A DNA stretch of 28,065 nucleotides, from NCBI RefSeq assembly GCF_946223165.1, contig NZ_CAMIBP010000030.1:1-28065 (forward strand). The letters are read 5' to 3'. Shown here piece by piece: positions 21,657-28,065 of the stretch. Below the pieces are notes generated by a model that was given only the letters and a program-made list of their open reading frames with translations, searched no databases and was not told the DNA's origin. Both the position numbers and the translations under genes were made by a program. How positions within the stretch are numbered: the first letter of the stretch is position 1; every line of letters begins with the position of its first letter. The DNA is from an uncultured Corynebacterium sp. (lineage in GTDB: Bacteria > Actinomycetota > Actinomycetes > Mycobacteriales > Mycobacteriaceae).

Positions 21657-22222
21657 TATGCGGGCTGGACCTCTTCCACCACGATGGGCTGCTTCGGCTT
21701 CGAGCGGAAGGTCCACAGCTTATTGAAGACGAAATTGATGGGCATGGCGATGATAATGGAGATCGCATTGGCCCAGTAGTACATGGTGCGGAAGCCGGTC
21801 GAGTCGTCGAAGATACGCGGCGAGAGCTGCACGGGCGAACCCGGGTTCATGAGGAAGTGCTGGACCAGCAGGGAGACGAAAAACGCACCGATGCCGGTGA
21901 GCAGGAACGGAAAGAATCCGCGCAGCCAGGAGACCTTCTCCACCGCCTTGAACGTCCACATGCGGTTGAGCTGGTAGTTCCAGGTGTTGGCTACGAGGAA
22001 AGCCACGGTGGAAAAGGCCATATACCAGCGCACGTGGAAGGCGGTGCCGAAGAGATTGAACAGGGCGTCGTTTGGCCAGGCGTCGAAGACCCAGAGTCCG
22101 ATTTTGGTCGCGACGACGGAGGCCGCCATGTTTACGAGGGTTCCGGAACCGCCGACGAGACCAAACTTAATGAATTGGCCCAAGTTGGCGGCGACGCGCC
22201 CCATGGTCAACGACGAACTCAC
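21656..22222 (-). CDS. GtrA-like membrane protein
   Basis: The product is 188 residues. The GTG at 22222 has AGAAGGG nine bases upstream; an ATG at 22204 is the alternative. The N-terminal FIKFGLVGGSGTLVNMAASV is the GtrA-family opening, and four transmembrane helices follow, including STVAFLVANTWNYQLNRMWTF and the closing SIIIAMPINFVFNKLWTF with the family N-x-x-W-T-F pattern repeated twice. GtrA-like proteins flip or organise polyprenyl-linked sugars for cell-wall polysaccharides; in mycobacteria one member serves arabinogalactan. Which glycan is served here is unknown. It lies 31 bases after the pseudouridine-synthase gene on the same strand. Confidence 0.9.
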   Translation of the reverse strand: MSSSLTMGRVAANLGQFIKFGLVGGSGTLVNMAASVVATKIGLWVFDAWPNDALFNLFGTAFHVRWYMAFSTVAFLVANTWNYQLNRMWTFKAVEKVSWLRGFFPFLLTGIGAFFVSLLVQHFLMNPGSPVQLSPRIFDDSTGFRTMYYWANAISIIIAMPINFVFNKLWTFRSKPKQPIVVEEVQPA

Positions 22223-22253
22223 CAGTCGACGCCCTTCTCTTCTGATTGTGTAA

Positions 22254-23081
22254 CTACCCCACACTACCGCCCAGCGTGCGCAAAGAAGAAAATCCGCGCG
22301 CCGTGTACGTGAAAGGATCCTCAAATGTGATGCTTTCCGCCAGCAGTTCTAAGGGTTCCGAAAAGTCATATAGGTGCAGCCCCGTATCCACGGGATAGGT
22401 GTCGTCGCCGCGGATGGGGCTGCCCAGGTGGTTCATGACCACGCGCAGCTGATGCGTGTGCCCGGTGCGCGGCCGCAGGATGACCTCGTCCCCGCGGCCG
22501 TCCACCTCCGTCACCGTCGGTGTGCCGGCGGGGTCCACGACCACCTGGCGTCCAGCCTTGCGCATGCCCAGCTTGACGATGCCGCGATAGCTGCAGTCCG
22601 GCTCCACCCGCGCCCGGTAGGTTTTGTCGATCCGCCGCTCGGCGAAAAGCCGCTGGTACGCGCCGCGGGTGGCCGGGTTGCGGGAGCAGACCACCACGCC
22701 GGCGGTGAGCCGGTCCAGGCGGTGCAGCGGCACGATGTCGTCCTCGCGAAAGTCGACGCGCAGGCGGGTCTGCAGGGTCTCCCGGACGATGCGCCCGTTA
22801 GACGTCGTCGGCAGGAAGTGCGGCTTGTCCACCACGACGAGGTCGCGGTCCTCGAAGAGGACGTCGTAGTCGAAGGGGATGCGCGGCTCCGCGGGCACGA
22901 CGGGGTGAAACCAGGCCGGGACAGGCCGCGGCAGCACCGTGCCCGGCTCGAGGAGCTCGCCGGGTGCAAACGGCGAGTCGCCCGCCTCGGCAGCCCAGTG
23001 CTGGGGCGAGGCGGGCACGGTGCCCGAGAGCATCACTTTGCGCGGGCTTATCCCCTCGCGCGCCGGCGGGCGGAAGGACAC
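22254..23081 (-). CDS. RluA-family RNA pseudouridine synthase
   Basis: The product is 275 residues from a GTG at 23081 (VSFRPPAREGISPRKVMLSG), five bases after the dapC stop. An ATG at 23033 is an alternative start. The catalytic signature HRLDRLTAGVVVCSRNP carries the active aspartate, preceded by DLVVVDKPHFLPTTSNGRIV and followed by KTYRARVE and RPRTGHTHQLRVVMNHLGSP, all typical of RluA/RsuA-type enzymes that turn uridine into pseudouridine in rRNA or tRNA. There is no S4 domain. Target RNA is unknown. Longer readings upstream overlap dapC and are not credible. It is probably the downstream partner of dapC in the same transcript. Confidence 0.9.
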   Translation of the reverse strand: MSFRPPAREGISPRKVMLSGTVPASPQHWAAEAGDSPFAPGELLEPGTVLPRPVPAWFHPVVPAEPRIPFDYDVLFEDRDLVVVDKPHFLPTTSNGRIVRETLQTRLRVDFREDDIVPLHRLDRLTAGVVVCSRNPATRGAYQRLFAERRIDKTYRARVEPDCSYRGIVKLGMRKAGRQVVVDPAGTPTVTEVDGRGDEVILRPRTGHTHQLRVVMNHLGSPIRGDDTYPVDTGLHLYDFSEPLELLAESITFEDPFTYTARGFSSLRTLGGSVG

Positions 23082-23086
23082 GGAGA

Positions 23087-24178
23087 CTACTGGGCCAGGC
23101 GGGCCACGGCGGCGTCGACGCGCTCGTCGGTGCCGTTGAGGCCCATGCGGATGTACTGCTGGCCGGCCGGACCATAGAAGTCGCCGGGCGCGACGAGGAT
23201 GCCGCGCTCGGCCAGCCAATCCACGGTGACGCGGCAGTCCTCGCCGCGGGTAGCCCACAGATAGAGGCCGGCCTCGGAGTGATCGATGCTAAAGCCGGCA
23301 TCGGCGAGCGCGCGCACGAGCTTGGCGCGGCGGGCGGCATACTTCGAGCGCTGGAGGTCCTCGGAGGCGTCGTCGGCCAAGGCCTCCACCATGGCGTTCT
23401 GGATGGGGCCCGGCACGATGAGGCCGGCGTGCTTGCGCAGCTGGAGCAGCTCAGCGATGAGCGCCTGGTCGCCGGCGAAGAAGGCAGCGCGGTAGGACGC
23501 CATGTTCGCGGACTTGGACAGCGAGTGCATGGCGATGAGCCCGGTGTTGTCGCCGTCGGTGACGCGCGGGTCCAGGATGGACACCGGCTGCTTCGCGTCA
23601 TCCCAGCCCAGGCCGATGTAGCACTCGTCGGAGGCGACAATGGCGCTATTCGCTCGGGCCCAGGCCACGACGGCGCGCAGGTGCTCGACGGTGAGAACCT
23701 CGCCCGTCGGGTTGGACGGCGAGTTGACGAAGGCCAGGGCGGCGTCGCCGAACTGAGCCGGATCGTCCTGGCGGACCGGGGTGGCGCCGGCGATGAGCGC
23801 GCCCACCTCGTACGTCGGGTAGGCCACGGACGGGATGATGACGGTCTCCCCGCGCACGCCCAGCAGGGTGGGCAGCCAGGCGATGGCCTCCTTGGATCCG
23901 ATGACCGGCAGCACGCCGAAGCCGGTAGCCCCGGTGCGGCGGGTGACATGATCACGGATAGCCTGCTGCAGCTCCGCGGTGCCCGCGGTGGCCGGGTAGC
24001 CCGGGGCCTCCGCGGCGGCCGAGAGCGCCAGCTGCACGCCCGGGGCCACCGGATCCACCGGGTTGCCCACGGAGAGATCCACGATCCCATCGGGGTGCGC
24101 CGCGGCCTTGGCCTTAGCGCCCGCGAGGGAATCCCACGGGAAATCGGGAAGCGAGTTGCCGAGCGGTTGGCGGGCCAT
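23087..24178 (-). CDS. dapC: Succinyldiaminopimelate aminotransferase
   Basis: The product is 363 residues, ATG at 24178 with AAGGAGA 7 bases upstream. It is a fold-type I PLP aminotransferase: VDLSVGNPVDPV, IGSKEAIAWLPTLLG, FVNSPSNPTGEVL, SDECYIGLGWD (Asp near 184), and the Schiff-base lysine near residue 222 in HSLSKSANMASYR. The C-terminus has FYGPAGQQYIRMGLNG. It converts N-succinyl-2-amino-6-ketopimelate and glutamate to N-succinyl-LL-diaminopimelate, between DapD and DapE. Neighbouring the ferredoxin gene is the same arrangement as M. tuberculosis fdxC-dapC (Rv1177-Rv1178). Fold-type I enzymes overlap in substrates, but context makes DapC firm. Confidence 0.94.
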   Translation of the reverse strand: MARQPLGNSLPDFPWDSLAGAKAKAAAHPDGIVDLSVGNPVDPVAPGVQLALSAAAEAPGYPATAGTAELQQAIRDHVTRRTGATGFGVLPVIGSKEAIAWLPTLLGVRGETVIIPSVAYPTYEVGALIAGATPVRQDDPAQFGDAALAFVNSPSNPTGEVLTVEHLRAVVAWARANSAIVASDECYIGLGWDDAKQPVSILDPRVTDGDNTGLIAMHSLSKSANMASYRAAFFAGDQALIAELLQLRKHAGLIVPGPIQNAMVEALADDASEDLQRSKYAARRAKLVRALADAGFSIDHSEAGLYLWATRGEDCRVTVDWLAERGILVAPGDFYGPAGQQYIRMGLNGTDERVDAAVARLAQ

Positions 24179-24217
24179 GTGGATTCTCCTTGAGAAATTA
24201 CGGGAAGTAGCAGGAAG

Positions 24218-24246
24218 CCCGGTCCCCTGTCTCCACGGGGTCCGGG
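24218..24246 (-). other. Strong hairpin between the ferredoxin and dapC genes
   Basis: CCCGGTCCCC (24218-24227) pairs with GGGGTCCGGG (24237-24246) around a 9-base loop, with one T-T mismatch in the stem. It begins 14 bases after the ferredoxin stop (24260) and has no T-run, so partial termination or 3'-end protection is likelier than full termination. Confidence 0.5.
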
Positions 24247-24259
24247 CAAGAAATCTAGA

Positions 24260-24583
24260 TTAATCCTGGTTTTGCGGCGGCAGGGCAGCAACGAGCGGGG
24301 CGTCGAAGTCCTGCGGGCCAAGGGCGGCGGCGCCGCCCGGGGAACCCAGGTCGTCGAAGAACGCGGCGTTAGCGTCGTTGTAGTCCAGCCACTCGTCAGG
24401 GACGTCGTCCTCATAGAAGATGGCCTCGACCGGGCACGCCGGCTCGCAGGCACCGCAGTCGACGCACTCGTCCGGGTGGATGTACAGGGAACGCTTGCCC
24501 TCGTAGATGCAGTCGACCGGGCATTCCTCCACGCAGGCACGGTCCATCACATCGACGCACGGCTGCGCGATGGTGTAAGTCAT
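24260..24583 (-). CDS. fdxC: Seven-iron ferredoxin
   Basis: The product is 107 residues. The N-terminal half carries two cluster motifs: CVDVMDRACVEECPVDCIYEG (with the C-x7-C-x3-CP spacing of a [3Fe-4S]/[4Fe-4S] ferredoxin) and ECVDCGACEPACPVEAIFYE. The C-terminal half is polar and glycine- and alanine-rich, as in actinobacterial FdxA/FdxC. It is an electron carrier in the cytosol; redox partners cannot be named. AAAGAGA lies about 8 bases before the ATG. It starts 15 bases after the membrane-protein gene and precedes dapC by 81 bases. The name follows mycobacterial position. Confidence 0.95.
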   Translation of the reverse strand: MTYTIAQPCVDVMDRACVEECPVDCIYEGKRSLYIHPDECVDCGACEPACPVEAIFYEDDVPDEWLDYNDANAAFFDDLGSPGGAAALGPQDFDAPLVAALPPQNQD

Positions 24584-24598
24584 GGGGTCTCTTTCAAG

Positions 24599-25027
24599 TC
24601 ACGAATGAGTACTAATTCTGGTAACTGATACAGTATGGCACTTCGTTGTGAATAAAGGCCAGAAGGCTCCCGCTACACCGGCAAAAAGCAAGAGAATAGT
24701 CAGAATATTATTGCCCAGGGCCACGACGCTACCCAGCCCGCCGATGAAGAGCAGGACGAAAAATCCCAAGGTCCACACCATCGCCGGGATCCCGGCAACG
24801 AGCGGATTGTGTGACCAGAGCCGCGCGGTCTTGGTAAGTACGACATTAAACGCCGCAGCTATGAGGATCGTCACGGGACAGGCGACGGAGCGGCCGTCAC
24901 CCAGCGGGATGCGCGCGCCGAGATAGACCACCTCGAGCAGGAGCGAAAACACGGCGCCGAGGCCGAGCCACACGAGCCCGGTCACCATCTCGCCGCGCTC
25001 AAAGTCAGTGCGGGTCACTCCGGCCAT
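24599..25027 (-). CDS. Four-helix membrane protein downstream of mshB
   Basis: The product is 142 residues. Its ATG directly follows the mshB stop (TAGATG), so translation is coupled. Hydrophobic segments fall near residues 15-36 (MVTGLVWLGLGAVFSLLLEV), 48-64 (CPVTILIAAAFNVVLT), 77-97 (AGIPAMVWTLGFFVLLFIGG) and 101-124 (ALGNNILTILLLFAGVAGAF). It fits the position of M. tuberculosis Rv1171, also a membrane protein beside mshB, as I recall it. Function is unknown and nothing in the chain suggests catalysis. A link to mycothiol is inferred from position only. Confidence 0.88.
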   Translation of the reverse strand: MAGVTRTDFERGEMVTGLVWLGLGAVFSLLLEVVYLGARIPLGDGRSVACPVTILIAAAFNVVLTKTARLWSHNPLVAGIPAMVWTLGFFVLLFIGGLGSVVALGNNILTILLLFAGVAGAFWPLFTTKCHTVSVTRISTHS

Positions 25028-25903
25028 CTACCGGTCCAGCCCGTCGAGCAGCCCGGCCGCGTCTCCGCAGGCCTGCCCGGCCTGGTAAAACTCAGCCCGC
25101 AGCAGCGGCATGACCAACAGGTTGGACAACCCATAGGCGCCCGGCACCGCGGCCGGATCGCTCAGGCCCGCCACGGCGGCCACCGGGTTCGTGGTGGTGA
25201 CGGTTCCGTCGGCCAGCCAGATCTGCGTGGGGTGGGCGGCCATTCCGGCGCGCTTGGCGGCCAGGGCGGCATCGTCCAGCGCATAGACCACCTGGGCGCC
25301 CGCGTTGGTGAAGTTGTCCAGGTACGCGGCATCGGGGCGCGCCCAGCCGGCGGGCGGCGTGACGGCGTTCAGGCCCGCATACGTGGCCTCCCGCTCGAAG
25401 ACGGCCCACCAGATGCGTTGGTCCGCCTCCGCCGCCGCGTGCACGGCCTCATGCACGGCGATGTGGTCCGGGTGGCCGTATCCGCCGTCCGGCCCATAGG
25501 TGAGGACGACGTGCGGGCGCAGCTGTGCAAAGCGCTCGCGCAGCAGGCCGGCGGCCTCCTCCACGCGGTTGACCAGCGCGCGCGGGTGCGACTGCGCCTC
25601 GCGCATATCCGCCATGCCGGAGTCCCGGAAGAAGCCCGCGCCGCCCAGCATCTCCACGTCGATGCCGAGCGCCGCCGCAGAGTCCGCGAGCTCGCGCACG
25701 CGCAGGCCGCCCAGCAGTCCGGTGGCCACGAGGTTCTGGTAGGGCGCGCCGATGACCGCGCCCTCGTCCCCCAGCGTCAGCGTGATGAGCGTGACCGCCG
25801 CGCCGCGGCGAGCCAAGTCCGCCAGCGTGCCGCCGGTAAACAACACCTCATCGTCGGGGTGCGCGTGCACCGCAACAACACGGTACCCATTCAAATCCTG
25901 CAC
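25028..25903 (-). CDS. mshB: GlcNAc-Ins deacetylase of mycothiol synthesis
   Basis: The product is 291 residues from a GTG at 25903. The LmbE/PIG-L fold is marked by VVAVHAHPDDEVLFTGGTLA (zinc-binding His and the Asp pair) and YGHPDHIAVHEAVH (third zinc ligand). It removes acetate from 1D-myo-inosityl N-acetylglucosaminide, the second dedicated step toward mycothiol, the main thiol of actinobacteria, in the cytosol. A close relative, Mca, has the same motifs; the lpqW neighbour and length favour MshB. It starts three bases after the lpqW stop, and the next gene's ATG abuts its stop, so the group is one operon. Confidence 0.94.
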   Translation of the reverse strand: MQDLNGYRVVAVHAHPDDEVLFTGGTLADLARRGAAVTLITLTLGDEGAVIGAPYQNLVATGLLGGLRVRELADSAAALGIDVEMLGGAGFFRDSGMADMREAQSHPRALVNRVEEAAGLLRERFAQLRPHVVLTYGPDGGYGHPDHIAVHEAVHAAAEADQRIWWAVFEREATYAGLNAVTPPAGWARPDAAYLDNFTNAGAQVVYALDDAALAAKRAGMAAHPTQIWLADGTVTTTNPVAAVAGLSDPAAVPGAYGLSNLLVMPLLRAEFYQAGQACGDAAGLLDGLDR

Positions 25904-25906
25904 GGT

Positions 25907-27643
25907 CTAGCCTAACTCCCATTCCGGCGCGGTGAGAAGACCCTCGCGCCAGCTGTCCATCGTTGTGCCTGGACCAACGATACCCCTGCCCAGGGCGTGG
26001 ATCCGAGTCTCGTCCAACAAAGGCACATAGAGGTGCTCTTCGCGGTTGAGCTCTCGCACCCGCGCCAGGGCGTCCTCTGGCGCGATGTACCCGGCTAGGA
26101 TGTCGTTGCGCGTCTGGCGCGCCTCCGCCGGGCAGTACCCGGTAAGCGAGCCCGCCCAGGGGACGGCCGAGTCCGCGGCGGCGGGTGTTGAGGCCACAGA
26201 GGTCACAGTGGCCTCCGACTCCGTTGACTCCGGGGGCGCCACGCTGTCCGTCGAGGAGGCCGAATCCGGCGCCGCGGTCACGGGTGCGGCGCTTGCCGAT
26301 GCCGTCACGGCGAGGTCGTCCGCCGCGTCCCTGGAGCAGAGGAAGGCGTTGGCCATGGTCAGCGAGGTAAGCGCGGTGTCCTCCCACGTCACAACGGCGT
26401 CGACGTCGCCGGCGGGCAGGAGCTGGCCCGTGATATTCGACATCTTGTCCTCGACTGCCTCGGCGTCGATACCCCGGGCACGGAGCTGATCGACGATAAC
26501 GGATGCCGCGCGAGCAGAGACGTCGTCCGTGGGATCGGCGGCGATACGCACCGTGCGGCCGAGGCCGCGCAGCGAGTCGGTCGAATCCGTCGGGTCCGGC
26601 GTCCCGCCGTAGGGCACGGACAGCGCCGTGTTGCGCCCCGTGGCCAGGCGTGCGATCTGGGCGGTGTCGATGAGGCCGGAGAGCTCGCGGCGTGCGGCCG
26701 CGTCCTCCAACGCGATCTGTAGACGCAGCTGCCGCGCCCGGGTCAGCTCCTCCGAGCTGACCTCCGGCAGCAAGGATAGGAACTCCTCCGTTGTCTGCTG
26801 CGGAGTCAGGTCCGCAAATCCGATCTGCCCGGAACGCAGCATGTTGACCCCCTGCTCCGTCGAGGAGATCTCGTTGAGGTAGATGATGTCGATGCGCGCG
26901 GGGTTCGTTCCCCAATACCGGTCGTTGCGGTTGAGGGTGATGACGCCGCGGGCACGGTCGACGCTGTCCACCTTGTAGCGGCCGGCCGACGCCGGGATGT
27001 CGTTGGCCAACGCCGAGTCGAAAGACTCCTCGCCCAGCAGGTGGGACGGCAAGAGGTCCGCGAAGAGCAGGTGCCAGTCGGCGACGCGGTCGGAAAAGTC
27101 CACGGTGACCGTGCGACCGCCGTCGGAGGTCGAGATGCCGGAGATGGCCCGGTAGCCCGCGGGAGACACGACGCCCGGGCTGGCGACCATCCCCTGCCAG
27201 AGATAAATGAAATCCGCGCCAGAAATGGGCGTGCCATCGGACCACTGCGCGGCGGACGAGATCCGGTAGACCACGCGCAGCGCCGTGCCAGGGGGCGCGA
27301 TAACCTCCCGCGCGCTGTCGAGGAGATCGGTGTCCATCTTCTCCCCGTGGAACGCCGAGGGCAGCACGAGCTCGGCAATCTCATCGACGAGCTCCGTGTT
27401 GTTGGCGATGAGGTGCGGGTTAAGCCCAGTGCCCAGCGGATCGACGCCAATGGAGGCGTGCGAGCGGTTCGCGGCATCGACGGGCGTGGGAGTGGCGCTC
27501 GAGGACTCCTCCGACGGAGTCGACAAGGCGGGATCGTCGTCGCTGACGACCGGCGGCGGGCCCGGGTTCGCAGCGCAGGCCACCGCGAGCGTGGCCGTCA
27601 CCACGGCGGCGGGCAGCAACCCCCACAAAGGCGTCTGGCGCAT
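25907..27643 (-). CDS. lpqW: Lipoprotein LpqW, substrate-binding-protein fold
   Basis: The product is 578 residues from the ATG at 27643, with AGGAGAAGGGG close upstream; an ATG at 27670 is unlikely. The signal peptide (LLPAAVVTATLAVAC) ends in the lipobox LAVAC, so it sits on the outer face of the membrane. The rest is an OppA-like type-II solute-binding fold: WSDGTPISGADFIYLWQGMV, VDFSDRVADWHLLFADLLPS, LNRNDRYWGTNPARIDIIYL. A low-complexity serine- and alanine-rich insert near residues 455-500 is present. In mycobacteria LpqW steers phosphatidylinositol mannosides toward lipomannan, and in C. glutamicum it supports the mannosyltransferase MptB, according to family knowledge. No permease is adjacent, which fits a regulator rather than a transporter. 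Confidence 0.92.
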   Translation of the reverse strand: MRQTPLWGLLPAAVVTATLAVACAANPGPPPVVSDDDPALSTPSEESSSATPTPVDAANRSHASIGVDPLGTGLNPHLIANNTELVDEIAELVLPSAFHGEKMDTDLLDSAREVIAPPGTALRVVYRISSAAQWSDGTPISGADFIYLWQGMVASPGVVSPAGYRAISGISTSDGGRTVTVDFSDRVADWHLLFADLLPSHLLGEESFDSALANDIPASAGRYKVDSVDRARGVITLNRNDRYWGTNPARIDIIYLNEISSTEQGVNMLRSGQIGFADLTPQQTTEEFLSLLPEVSSEELTRARQLRLQIALEDAAARRELSGLIDTAQIARLATGRNTALSVPYGGTPDPTDSTDSLRGLGRTVRIAADPTDDVSARAASVIVDQLRARGIDAEAVEDKMSNITGQLLPAGDVDAVVTWEDTALTSLTMANAFLCSRDAADDLAVTASASAAPVTAAPDSASSTDSVAPPESTESEATVTSVASTPAAADSAVPWAGSLTGYCPAEARQTRNDILAGYIAPEDALARVRELNREEHLYVPLLDETRIHALGRGIVGPGTTMDSWREGLLTAPEWELG

Positions 27644-27682
27644 GTACCCCTTCTCCTTCGCTCGGCGCACTCGATCTCGTTT

Positions 27683-27688
27683 ACTCTA
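27683..27688 (-). promoter_or_regulatory. Putative -10 element of the lpqW operon
   Basis: On the minus strand TAGAGT (27688-27683) fits TANANT, giving a start near 27676 and a 33-base leader containing the ribosome site. The -35 side is G+C-rich with no clear match. Confidence 0.45.
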
Positions 27689-27737
27689 GCGCTCCCGCGG
27701 CCCCGCCGAAACGATTGGAGGGCTCGCGATGCGGGCG

Positions 27738-27817
27738 GCATCGGCAAGCACTGCAACGCGACAAGCCCGCCACCTGCGCGTCCGGTGCGGGGACTGCGGG
27801 CGGCGGGCTGCCGATGC
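27738..27817 (-). terminator. Nested inverted repeats after typA
   Basis: AGCCCGCC (27764-27771) pairs with GGCGGGCT (27802-27809), and GCATCGGCA (27738-27746) pairs with TGCCGATGC (27809-27817). The structures share one base at 27809 and begin about 10 bases after the typA stop. T-runs are short, so efficient termination is uncertain. Confidence 0.45.
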
Positions 27818-27826
27818 GCTGGCGCG

Positions 27827-28065
27827 TTACTTGTTGAGCTGCTTCGCGCGGGAAGCAGCGCGCTTGCGGTCGGTTGCCGACAGCTCGACCTTGCGCACGC
27901 GCAAGACGTTCGGGCCGACCTCGACGCACTCGTCGTTGCCACAGAACTCGAGGGCCTCATCGAGGGACAGGGTGCGTGCCTTCTGCAGCGTGACCGTGGC
28001 GTCCGCGGTGGCGGAACGCATGTTGGTCAGCTTCTTTTCCTTGGTGATGTTGATGTCCATGTCCT
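27827..28065 (-). CDS. typA: C-terminal end of translational GTPase TypA/BipA (partial)
   Basis: Only the last about 79 residues lie in the window; the frame enters at 28065 and stops at 27827. The stretch DMDINITKEKKLTNMRSATA, then LDEALEFCGNDECVEVGPNV and VRKVEL, is the distinctive C-terminal domain of TypA/BipA, a ribosome-binding GTPase used in stress and ribosome assembly. The basic tail (RKRAASRAKQLNK) is typical. The GTPase domain is outside the window. An ATG at 28060 within this stretch is internal, not a start. It is followed by lpqW on the same strand, as in M. tuberculosis. Confidence 0.93.
   Translation of the reverse strand, partial: DMDINITKEKKLTNMRSATADATVTLQKARTLSLDEALEFCGNDECVEVGPNVLRVRKVELSATDRKRAASRAKQLNK

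Noticed and set aside
22798..24540. Minus-strand open frame of 580 codons across ferredoxin, dapC and the pseudouridine synthase gene
   Set aside because: It runs in another frame through three well-supported genes and is proline-, serine- and arginine-rich shadow sequence.
25848..27245. Minus-strand open frame of 465 codons
   Set aside because: Out-of-frame shadow of lpqW and mshB with an arginine- and glycine-rich composition.
1..28065. tRNA, rRNA, CRISPR, prophage or transposon content
   Set aside because: I looked for repeat arrays, cloverleaf-like segments, and integrase or transposase motifs and found none I could support.

Overview
The window looks like a chromosomal segment of a Corynebacterium-type actinomycete. 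The evidence is high G+C coding DNA, mycothiol (mshB), LpqW and glucosyl-3-phosphoglycerate synthase genes, a Corynebacterium-family glgA, an actinobacterial-type dapD, and a gene order that follows, as I recall it, the Mycobacterium tuberculosis Rv1165-Rv1229c region. No species can be named from the sequence alone. I see no tRNA, rRNA, CRISPR array, transposase or integrase.

Layout. Positions 1-2895 (minus) hold the N-terminal 578 residues of a large secreted surface protein that runs off the left edge, then a lipoprotein with a substrate-binding-protein look. Positions 3056-7330 are the envelope-stress block: mrp (plus), then sigE, its zinc anti-sigma gene and tatB (minus), with a methyltransferase-like gene divergent from sigE and a small secreted peptide gene. 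Positions 8670-11393 are the glycogen block: glgC and glgA are divergent, and a GH32-like protein abuts glgA with no gap. Positions 11548-16518 (minus) carry dapE, a LOG-family gene, folP2, gpgS and a DivIVA-like membrane gene as one tightly packed operon ending in a clear terminator, followed by a DUF3117 gene directly joined to an RlmA-like methyltransferase gene. Positions 16606-20607 (plus) carry dapD between two closely related amino-acid permeases. Positions 20911-21617 hold a small HTH regulator overlapping a four-helix membrane protein gene, which look like an accessory module with their own promoter. Positions 21656-28065 (minus) carry, in transcription order, the end of typA, then lpqW, mshB, a membrane protein, a ferredoxin, dapC, a pseudouridine synthase and a GtrA-like protein.

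How the genes work together. Three lysine/meso-diaminopimelate genes (dapC, dapD, dapE) cover the succinylase branch from tetrahydrodipicolinate to LL-diaminopimelate and supply peptidoglycan and lysine. gpgS and lpqW belong to polysaccharide and lipoglycan biology. glgC and glgA make ADP-glucose and alpha-glucan. sigE, its anti-sigma factor and tatB deal with envelope stress and protein export.

Most unusual points: the GH32-like protein coupled to glgA lacks two of the three residues expected for catalysis; the RlmA-like enzyme has lost the cysteines of its zinc finger; the methyltransferase beside sigE has a degenerate SAM-binding loop; the HTH/membrane pair has a near-consensus promoter with a direct repeat at the predicted transcription start; and several genes have a -10-like hexamer 7-10 bases before the start codon, suggesting leaderless transcripts.
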